The notes under the pieces are model-generated. The model did no database searches. It worked only from the letters and a program-made list of their open reading frames with translations, and was not told the DNA's origin. Shown here piece after piece: positions 1-5,565 of a DNA stretch of 6,932 nucleotides. Numbering within the stretch: position 1 is the first letter of the stretch; the number at the start of each line of letters is the position of its first letter. The stretch is from Spirochaetaceae bacterium (GTDB lineage Bacteria; Spirochaetota; Spirochaetia; SZUA-6; Fen-1364): assembly GCA_003170115.1 (NCBI GenBank), contig PMZS01000266.1:1-6932 (forward strand), given 5' to 3'. A program made the position numbers and the translations under genes.

Positions 1-1
1 C

Positions 2-985
2 GGCGAGGAGACGGCGCTCATGGGGTCCATCGAGGGGAAGCGTGGAATGCCCCGGCTGCGGCCGCCTTTTCCCGCGGCGCGCGGCCTCTGGGATTCGCCC
101 ACGAACATCAACAACGTGGAAACCTACGCGAACGTCGCGCCCATCATCCGCATGGGCGGGTCGGAGTACGCACGGATCGGAACGGAGAAGAGCAAGGGGA
201 CAAAGGTCTTCGCCCTGGCCGGCAAGATCAAGCGGGGGGGCATGATCGAGGTGCCCATGGGCATCAGCCTGCGGGAGATCATCTTCGGCATCGGCGGCGG
301 CATCCTCGAAGACCGCAAGTTCAAGGCGGTTCAGATGGGCGGGCCGTCCGGCGGGTGCGTGCCCGAAGCGCTGGCCGACGTCCTGGTGGACTACGATTCC
401 CTCACCGCCACGGGCGCAATCATGGGCTCGGGCGGCATGGTGGTCATGGACGAGTCCACCTGCATGGTGGACATCGCCCGGTACTTTCTCACTTTCATCC
501 AGAGCGAATCCTGCGGGAAGTGCACCTTCTGCCGCATCGGAACGAAGCGGATGCTGGAGATCCTCACCCGCATCACCGAGGGCAGGGGAGAACAGAAGGA
601 CATCGCCGATCTGGAAGAGCTTGCCGCCAAGGTCCGGGTCTCCTCGCTGTGCGGATTGGGCCAGACGGCGCCCAACCCCGTCCTCACGACCCTGCGCTAT
701 TTCCGCTCCGAGTACGACGACCATATCAGGAACAAGCGGTGCGCCGCGAAGAAGTGCAAGGCGCTCATCCGCTTCAACGTGATCGCGGAAAGCTGCACGG
801 GGTGCATGCTGTGCGCAAAAGTCTGCCCGACCAAAGCCGCTCACGGCGAGCGCCGGAAGCCCCATTCAATCGACCAGGACACCTGCATCCAGTGCGGGCT
901 GTGCCACGAGGCGTGCCGGTTCGACGCGATCGCTATCACCTCCGGCAAGCAAAATGTCACGGAATACCGTGACCGCAAGGACTGA
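2..985 (+). CDS. NuoF/HydB-like NADH-binding flavoprotein subunit with C-terminal ferredoxin domain (5' truncated)
   Basis: The reading frame is open from base 2, so the gene is cut at its 5' end; 327 residues remain. The first visible residues (GEETALMGSIEGKRGMPRLR) are the conserved core of NuoF/HydB/HoxF-type NADH dehydrogenase subunits; the upstream part of the FMN/NADH fold is outside the window. The N3-type [4Fe-4S] cluster is visible as SCGKCTFCRIG (Cys codons at 512, 521, 530) plus a fourth Cys in SSLCGLGQTAPNP (codon at 650). The C-terminus carries two ferredoxin motifs, C-x2-C-x2-C-x3-C (codons 794-826 and 884-916), a tail found in HydB-type subunits of soluble, ferredoxin-linked complexes and absent from NuoF of classical complex I. 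By family knowledge it oxidises or reduces NADH at FMN and passes electrons along Fe-S clusters. The next gene starts two bases after the stop, so the two are surely co-transcribed and probably partner subunits. Family is certain; the parent complex is inferred. Confidence 0.93.
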   Translation, partial: GEETALMGSIEGKRGMPRLRPPFPAARGLWDSPTNINNVETYANVAPIIRMGGSEYARIGTEKSKGTKVFALAGKIKRGGMIEVPMGISLREIIFGIGGGILEDRKFKAVQMGGPSGGCVPEALADVLVDYDSLTATGAIMGSGGMVVMDESTCMVDIARYFLTFIQSESCGKCTFCRIGTKRMLEILTRITEGRGEQKDIADLEELAAKVRVSSLCGLGQTAPNPVLTTLRYFRSEYDDHIRNKRCAAKKCKALIRFNVIAESCTGCMLCAKVCPTKAAHGERRKPHSIDQDTCIQCGLCHEACRFDAIAITSGKQNVTEYRDRKD

Positions 986-987
986 GC

Positions 988-3900
988 ATGGCCGCTGACA
1001 TGATCGAGATCACACTGGACGGGAAGAAGCTCCTCGTGGAACCGGGGAAGACCATCCTCGACGTGGCGGAGAGCCAGGGCATCCGGATCCCCACCCTCTG
1101 CCACGACAGGAGACTGGAACCATACGCATCGTGCTGGGTCTGCCTGGTGCAGGTGGAGAAGGCGAAGGGATTCGTCCCGAGCTGCAGCACGCGCGTGATG
1201 CCCGGCATGGTCATCACCTCAGGCTCCCCCGAGGTGACCGCCGCCCGGCGCATGGCGCTGGACCTGCTCCTGTCCAACCACTACGGAGACTGCAAGGCGC
1301 CCTGCACCCTCACGTGCCCGTCGAACATCGACATCCAGGGCTACCTCGGCCTCGTGGCCAACGGAAAGTTCGCCGAGGCGGTGGACCTCATACGCCGCGA
1401 CAACCCGATGCCTGCCGTCATCGGCAGAATCTGTCCGCGTCCCTGCGAGGAGAAGTGCCGCAGAAACCTCGTGGAGGAGCCGCTCAACATCAACGGCATC
1501 AAGCGTTTCGCGGCGGACTTCGAGGCGGACTCGGGTGGGATGACGAAGAGGCCCGTGCCGACGCCGAACGGAAGAAAAGCCGCTGTCGTGGGCGCGGGTC
1601 CCGCGGGTCTTGCCGCCGCGTGGTACCTCTCGGAGAAAGGCGTGCAGGTCACTCTCCTGGAATCCATGGAGAAAGCGGGCGGGATGCTGCGCTACGGCAT
1701 CCCCGACTACCGCCTGCCGCCCGGCGTGCTGGACAATGCGATCGCGCAAATGCTCAGCATGGGCGCTTCCCTGAAAACAGGCGTGCGCCTGGGCCGCGAC
1801 GTCACCTTGGAGAAACTGCGCGCTGATCACGACGCGGTTGTGCTCGCTTTTGGCGCGTGGAAGGGCCGGGGGCTGCGGATTCCCGGGGAGGAACATCCCA
1901 ATGTGCTCTCCGGCATCGACTTCCTCCGCGATATCAACGCGGGCAAGCCCGTGAAGGTCGGGGAGATCGTGGCGATCATCGGCGGCGGCAACACGGCGCT
2001 GGATGCCGCGCGATGCTCACTGCGGGGCGGCGCCTCGAAGGTCACGATGTACTACCGGCGCACCCGTGAAGAGATGCCGGCTTCCGATGCGGAGATCGAG
2101 GAGGCGATGGAGGAAGGGATCGCCATCCAGTACCTCGCTGCCCCGGTCTCCATCCAGACTGAAGGCGATGCCCTGAGGACTCTCACGCTTTTGCGGATGG
2201 CTCTCGGCGAGCCGGATGCGTCCGGCCGGCGAAGGCCGGTTCCCGTGGACGGATCGGAGTTCACCGTGCCGGTGGACACGGTCATCTCCGCGGTCGGGCA
2301 GTACTCGGACACAAAGCTCCTCTCGGGCGTTTCCGGTCTTGTCGATGAGAAGGGCAACCTGAAGGCCGACATGGACACGGGCCGGACGGAAGTCCCTGGC
2401 GTGTTCGTCGCAGGAGACCTGCTTACCGGCACCGACATCGCCATACGCGCCATTGCCGGCGGCAAGCACGCGGCGCGCGCGGCGCTGGCGTACATGGAGG
2501 GAAGGACCTACCAGCGGCCGAAAGAGTTCCTCAGCAGGAAAAGCGACTTCAAGGAGCCGGTGGCGGCGGATTTCGCGGACACCCCGCGCGCGCCGCGTGC
2601 TCACCCGGTGGTCATGGAGCCGGAACGACGCAAGCGGAACTTTGCGGAAATCGAATCGACCCTGCCAGTAGAGGCAGCTCGGGCCGAGGCGGAGCGGTGC
2701 CTGGAGTGCGGATGCCAGGACGTGCGCGAGTGCGCCCTGAAACAGCACGCAACTGAGTATGACGCAGTCGCGAAGCGATTCCTTGGCGAGGTTGCCATCC
2801 ACCCCATCGACGATTCGCACCCGTTCATCAGCCGCGACCCTTCCAAGTGCGTTCTCTGCGGTCGATGCATCCGGATCTGCCTGGACGTGCAGGGCATTGG
2901 TGTCTTCGGCTACATCTATCGAGGCTTCGCTTCTGTCGTGGCCCCGTCATTCGGGATCCCCTTCGGCGAAGACCAGACCTGCATCTCCTGCGGCCAGTGC
3001 GTCTCCGCGTGCCCCGTGGGCGCTCTCACCGAGAAGCTCCCGGCGAGGAAGAACGTTCCACTATTGGAGAAGACCGTCGAGGGGACCTGCTCCCGCTGCT
3101 CCGTTGGCTGCGGCATCGACTACCGGTGGCACGGCAGCCTCTTCACAAGGGTCACGGAGCGCTACGAGCTTCCGAACAACGGCAAGCTTTGCAAGAAGGG
3201 AAAGTTCGGGCACGAATTCCTCAACGACCCTGTCCCCGCCGCCGTCAATCTCGGAGAGGCAAAGGCCCGGCTCCACAAGGCGCTTGGAAAAGCTCGCAGC
3301 CCGGTGATGCGCATCTCCCCCTATCTCAGCGGGGAGGCCATCGACGCATTCGTGGAGGCAGCCACGCGCCGCGGAATTCCCGTCCGGGCCGCCGGCCTGG
3401 AAAAGCTGGATCCCCGATGGGCACAGCTTGCCTCGAACGCCTCGGGATGCACTGACGATGCCCGGCCGCTCATCCTCCTGATCGGCGACATCGGAGCCAC
3501 GAACAACGTGGCATTCACCGAGGCTTACCGGAGGAAGCGCAAGGGCACGGCCGATCTCTGGATTGCCGGTCACGATGACGAGACTTCGCGGCGCGCCGCA
3601 TCACGCGTGATTGCTGACGTGAAGGCCGCTCTCACCGATGCCCTCGCGACGGGCGCCGCGGTGGAAGCGTGGGTGAACCCCGAGGCAGCCCCCACCGGCG
3701 CCCTGGAGGCGCTTCTCGGCGCGCGCGAAAAGATTCGCGTGCTCCTGCTGTGGAGCTCCCGCAATGCGGGCTACCTTTTCGCGCGTCAGACGCCGGGAAA
3801 GAAGACTCCCGACCTGTACCTGGATATCGGAGTCGAAGAGGCGACCAACGGTGCCCCACGGATCGCCTGGGGAAAGAAGCAGGGCGATGAGGCGGTCTTC

Positions 3901-4017
3901 ATCCCCTTGCCGCGCGAGCTGTGGATCCTCGGCAGATCACACCCGACAGGGATGCCCAGCACGACAGGCGGCACGATCAACCTGGATGCGCTGGAAGCCG
4001 CGGCGGCCCTTCTCTGA
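988..4017 (+). CDS. NuoG/GltD-type fusion: [2Fe-2S], FAD/NADPH oxidoreductase, polyferredoxin and vestigial molybdopterin domain
   Basis: This 1009-residue iron-sulfur flavoprotein starts at ATG 988, with AAGG at 977-980 as ribosome binding site; ATG 1000 is a weaker alternative. Domains in order: NuoG/HydA-type [2Fe-2S] with C38, C49, C52, C66; a Cys-rich region with H98, C102, C106, C110, C149, C153, C157, resembling the GltD/dihydropyrimidine dehydrogenase N-terminal [4Fe-4S] domain; an FAD-binding GAGPAG at 202-207; a second nucleotide site IIGGGNTALDAAR near 330-342 followed by YRRTREEMPA (R357, R358), the pattern of NADPH-using GltD/NfnB proteins; the closing FAD motif VFVAGD at 472-477; CLECGC with C571, C574, C576, C582; two ferredoxin motifs (C621-C631, C665-C675); and a molybdopterin-family [4Fe-4S] motif C701-x2-C704-x3-C708-x26-C735. 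The last ~270 residues resemble a shortened molybdopterin domain without a recognisable catalytic Cys/Sec. No hydrogenase H-cluster motifs are present. With the preceding subunit it probably moves electrons between NADPH, NADH and ferredoxin, as Stn-type transhydrogenases do; that role is inferred. Confidence 0.9.
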   Translation: MAADMIEITLDGKKLLVEPGKTILDVAESQGIRIPTLCHDRRLEPYASCWVCLVQVEKAKGFVPSCSTRVMPGMVITSGSPEVTAARRMALDLLLSNHYGDCKAPCTLTCPSNIDIQGYLGLVANGKFAEAVDLIRRDNPMPAVIGRICPRPCEEKCRRNLVEEPLNINGIKRFAADFEADSGGMTKRPVPTPNGRKAAVVGAGPAGLAAAWYLSEKGVQVTLLESMEKAGGMLRYGIPDYRLPPGVLDNAIAQMLSMGASLKTGVRLGRDVTLEKLRADHDAVVLAFGAWKGRGLRIPGEEHPNVLSGIDFLRDINAGKPVKVGEIVAIIGGGNTALDAARCSLRGGASKVTMYYRRTREEMPASDAEIEEAMEEGIAIQYLAAPVSIQTEGDALRTLTLLRMALGEPDASGRRRPVPVDGSEFTVPVDTVISAVGQYSDTKLLSGVSGLVDEKGNLKADMDTGRTEVPGVFVAGDLLTGTDIAIRAIAGGKHAARAALAYMEGRTYQRPKEFLSRKSDFKEPVAADFADTPRAPRAHPVVMEPERRKRNFAEIESTLPVEAARAEAERCLECGCQDVRECALKQHATEYDAVAKRFLGEVAIHPIDDSHPFISRDPSKCVLCGRCIRICLDVQGIGVFGYIYRGFASVVAPSFGIPFGEDQTCISCGQCVSACPVGALTEKLPARKNVPLLEKTVEGTCSRCSVGCGIDYRWHGSLFTRVTERYELPNNGKLCKKGKFGHEFLNDPVPAAVNLGEAKARLHKALGKARSPVMRISPYLSGEAIDAFVEAATRRGIPVRAAGLEKLDPRWAQLASNASGCTDDARPLILLIGDIGATNNVAFTEAYRRKRKGTADLWIAGHDDETSRRAASRVIADVKAALTDALATGAAVEAWVNPEAAPTGALEALLGAREKIRVLLLWSSRNAGYLFARQTPGKKTPDLYLDIGVEEATNGAPRIAWGKKQGDEAVFIPLPRELWILGRSHPTGMPSTTGGTINLDALEAAAALL

Positions 4018-4047
4018 TTGAGAAGGCGATCTTCGAGGAGGAACCAC

Positions 4048-4518
4048 GTGAATCCCCAGGAGCAGCTCATTCAGCGATTCTACGAGAGCTTCCGCGCCCG
4101 GGACGCCGAAGGAATGTGCGGATGCTACCATCCCGGGGTTGTCTTCTCCGATCCGGTATTCGGACAGCTTTCAGGGGCGCACGCGACCGGCATGTGGCGG
4201 ATGCTCTGCGCCCGCGCAAAGGATCTTGAAATCACCTTCGGCGCCGTCTCGGCGCTCGGGACTTCGGGGTCGGCGCATTGGGAGGCAAATTACACATTCT
4301 CGAAAACAGGCCGGGCCGTGCACAACGTTATTGAAGCGTCTTTTACTTTTCTCGACGACAAGATCGTGCGCCATGCAGACCGTTTCAGCCTCTGGAAATG
4401 GGCAGGCATGGCACTGGGACCCGCGGGGGTCGTTTTAGGATGGACGCCTTTGATCCGTGGAACGGTCAGGAGAGAGGCGCAGCAGGGGCTGGAGGATTTT
4501 CTCCGAAAGCCGGAGTAA
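4048..4518 (+). CDS. SnoaL/NTF2-like small protein
   Basis: The 156-residue product resembles the SnoaL-like / nuclear transport factor 2 superfamily. Its N-terminal helix QEQLIQRFYESFRARD is followed by a residue pattern (M-C-Y-H-P, then VFSDPVFGQL) typical of the cone-shaped NTF2 fold. Later beta-strand blocks are HWEANYTFSKTGR and VIEASFTFLDDKIVRHADRF. The tail (LGWTPLIRGTVRREAQQGLE) also recurs in members of this group. I chose GTG 4048 because GAGGAGG at 4035-4041 lies six bases before it; an upstream TTG at 4018 lacks such a site. There is no signal peptide. It starts 30 bases after the large oxidoreductase gene on the same strand, so co-transcription is likely. SnoaL-like proteins range from isomerases and hydrolases to non-catalytic binding domains, and the sequence does not identify a substrate. 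Family is fairly secure; function is unknown. Confidence 0.83.
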   Translation: MNPQEQLIQRFYESFRARDAEGMCGCYHPGVVFSDPVFGQLSGAHATGMWRMLCARAKDLEITFGAVSALGTSGSAHWEANYTFSKTGRAVHNVIEASFTFLDDKIVRHADRFSLWKWAGMALGPAGVVLGWTPLIRGTVRREAQQGLEDFLRKPE

Positions 4519-4535
4519 GAGAAAAGCGGCCCTGC

Positions 4536-4568
4536 CAGGGAATCCACGTTGGCCCCCTGATTCTTTAT
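4536..4568 (+). terminator. Candidate rho-independent terminator after the SnoaL-like gene
   Basis: CAGGG at 4536-4540 can pair with CCCTG at 4555-4559. A small inner CCA/TGG stem (4544-4546 with 4550-4552) can form within the loop, and the pyrimidine-rich TTCTTTAT follows at 4561-4568. It begins 17 bases after the SnoaL-like stop codon, before the converging gene, where an operon end is expected. The stem is short and the T-run is interrupted, so this is only a candidate. Confidence 0.35.
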
Positions 4569-4613
4569 CGGCGAAACGTCAACCGAAGAACAGGTCGCGC
4601 CACCGCGCGGACT

Positions 4614-5192
4614 TCAATTGGCCGGGAACCACTTCTGCAGGATCGAACTCATGAACTCCAGCCAGGCCCGCCGGGCAGGGGGGTCCGTGCGCCGCATCCC
4701 GCGCAGCACGTGGCAGGCTGCCTCCATGCCGCAGCGACCGAGGACGGAGTGAGTCCACAACGCCTCGAGTGTCCGGGCCGAGTCCTCGGGGGCATCCGAA
4801 GTGCAGAAAACGAGCCCCTTTTTCCCCGAGAGGAGCGGCTTCCAGCCCTTTTCGGAAAAATCGTCACCTTCCAGCTCGTAGGCCACTCCCTGGCGGAACA
4901 CCCTGTCGATCCAGCCTTTCAGGACCGCGGGCGGCTGGCCCCACCAGTCGGGATGCAAGATGAGGAGCCCGTCCGCGGCGGCAAGCTCCATGCAGTGCAC
5001 CTGCACGAGGCCTTCAAGGCTGAAGCCGCGCGCAAGTTCGGGGGCTTCCAGAACAGGATCGAATCCTTCCTTGTACAGGTCGTGCAGGAACACCTCGTGC
5101 CCGAGCGATTCAAGCCGCTCCCGGGCACTTGCGGCAAGCGCAAGGTTGTAGCTGCCCGGCCTTGGGTTGCAGAGAATCTCCACAATTTTCAT
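4614..5192 (-). CDS. Flavodoxin-fold NAD(P)H oxidoreductase (Flavodoxin_2 / NQO1-KefF-MdaB-like)
   Basis: This 192-residue protein has the layout of the Flavodoxin_2 family of FMN/FAD-dependent NAD(P)H:quinone oxidoreductases. The first strand and nucleotide-phosphate loop are MKIVEILCNPRPGSYNLALA, followed by HEVFLHDLYKEGFDPV. The family's signature block, ILHPDWWGQPPAVLKGWIDR then VFRQGVAYEL, is near the middle. The length fits the family. These soluble flavoenzymes reduce quinones, azo compounds or other electrophiles in one two-electron step, or act as regulatory partners such as KefF; which applies here cannot be told. The start is ATG 5192. The frame stays open upstream as far as 5717, but that extension runs antisense through the sufT-like gene and lacks family similarity. 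No Shine-Dalgarno sequence precedes ATG 5192, so translation may be leaderless. It diverges from the suf operon across a 51-bp gap holding an IscR-type palindrome, which suggests shared regulation. Confidence 0.88.
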   Translation of the reverse strand: MKIVEILCNPRPGSYNLALAASARERLESLGHEVFLHDLYKEGFDPVLEAPELARGFSLEGLVQVHCMELAAADGLLILHPDWWGQPPAVLKGWIDRVFRQGVAYELEGDDFSEKGWKPLLSGKKGLVFCTSDAPEDSARTLEALWTHSVLGRCGMEAACHVLRGMRRTDPPARRAWLEFMSSILQKWFPAN

Positions 5193-5198
5193 CTGGTT

Positions 5199-5223
5199 AA
5201 TCTTGACTAATTTAGTCAGGATT
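5199..5223. promoter_or_regulatory. IscR type 1-like (Rrf2 family) operator between divergent genes
   Basis: A perfect inverted repeat, TGACTAATTTAGTCA, occupies 5204-5218: seven-base arms around one central base. The wider 25-base site at 5199-5223 agrees at 21 of 25 positions with the E. coli IscR type 1 consensus as I recall it (ATAS-YYGACTR-WWW-YAGTCRR-STAT); the mismatches are confined to the two ends. IscR is an Rrf2-family [2Fe-2S] regulator that, in its cluster-loaded form, represses Fe-S assembly operons through this site type. The location upstream of sufT-sufC-sufB fits that role. The regulator itself is not in the window, so its identity is inferred from the site and the downstream genes. 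Confidence 0.75.
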
Positions 5224-5228
5224 GTCAA
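5200..5228 (-). promoter_or_regulatory. Candidate promoter for the flavodoxin-fold gene, overlapping the operator
   Basis: On the minus strand a consensus -35 hexamer TTGACA spans 5228 to 5223. At a 17-base spacing lies CAAGAT (5205 to 5200), a poor -10 match sharing three of six bases with TATAAT. Transcription would begin about at the ATG, giving a leaderless message, which agrees with the missing ribosome binding site. The palindrome fills the spacer, so a bound repressor would block this promoter. On the plus strand TTGACT at 5203-5208 could serve as a -35 for the suf genes, but I see no convincing -10 for it. Confidence 0.35.
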
Positions 5229-5243
5229 CTTATAGGAGAGAGA

Positions 5244-5555
5244 GTGACGGCAATGGTGTCTCGTGAAGAAGTGATGGATGTGCTTCGCAATGTCGAAGAC
5301 CCCGAGCTGGCGTTCAGCATAGTCGACCTGGGCCTTGTGTACCGGGTTGACGTGAAGGAGGCCGCAATCGAGGTGGATTTCACCCTCACCTATCCGGGGT
5401 GCCCGGCAGAGGACATCATCCGCCGCGACATCATCGAGACCGTGCGGGACGCGTTCGGGCTTGTTGACGTGACCGCCACCACGGTGTGGTCCCCGCTGTG
5501 GGGACCTGAACGGATGAGCGAAGAGGCGCGGGTCGCCCTTGGCTATCCCATTTGA
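5244..5555 (+). CDS. sufT: SufT-like DUF59/MIP18 family Fe-S assembly factor
   Basis: The 103-residue protein is a stand-alone DUF59 (MIP18/PaaD-like) domain. Visible hallmarks are the DPE motif at residues 19-21, SIVDLGLVY right after it, and TLTYPGCP with the conserved Cys at residue 53. The C-terminus WSPLWGPERMSEEARVALG is the usual family ending. Family members help mature or deliver Fe-S clusters to client proteins (SufT in bacteria, MIP18/CIA2 in eukaryotes). GTG 5244 is preferred because AGGAG at 5234-5238 lies five bases upstream; ATG 5253 would be 14 bases away. It is the first gene after the IscR-type operator and is followed 10 bases later by sufC, so it belongs to a suf operon. 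The symbol rests on domain plus context; PaaD-type members share the fold, but no phenylacetate-pathway genes are present. Confidence 0.87.
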   Translation: MTAMVSREEVMDVLRNVEDPELAFSIVDLGLVYRVDVKEAAIEVDFTLTYPGCPAEDIIRRDIIETVRDAFGLVDVTATTVWSPLWGPERMSEEARVALGYPI

Positions 5556-5565
5556 AGGGAGACGC

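Noticed and set aside
2017..2820. Minus-strand open frame of 267 residues inside the large oxidoreductase gene.
   Set aside because: The plus strand here encodes conserved nucleotide-binding motifs; the antisense frame shows no family features.
988..4017. Considered as the catalytic subunit of a formate dehydrogenase or an [FeFe]-hydrogenase because of the NuoG-like N-terminus and the molybdopterin-type Fe-S motif.
   Set aside because: No H-cluster motifs are present, and the molybdopterin part is far too short and lacks a recognisable catalytic Cys/Sec block.
988..4518. The SnoaL-like gene is in the same frame as the 1009-residue gene, separated by a single in-frame TGA (4015-4017), which could suggest selenocysteine readthrough or a broken fusion.
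   Set aside because: The SnoaL-like gene has its own GTG with a good ribosome binding site, the domain is complete without readthrough, and the TGA does not sit in a catalytic Sec context.
4594..4612. GC-rich hairpin (GTCGCGC, loop CACC, GCGC-G-GAC) just past the stop of the minus-strand gene, considered as a terminator.
   Set aside because: It has a bulge and no T-run on either strand, so the evidence is too weak to call it.
4398..5210. Plus-strand open frame of 270 residues across the flavodoxin-fold gene.
   Set aside because: It is the antisense shadow of a clearly recognisable gene, has an Arg/Pro/Gly-rich composition typical of GC-rich shadows, and has no recognisable domain.
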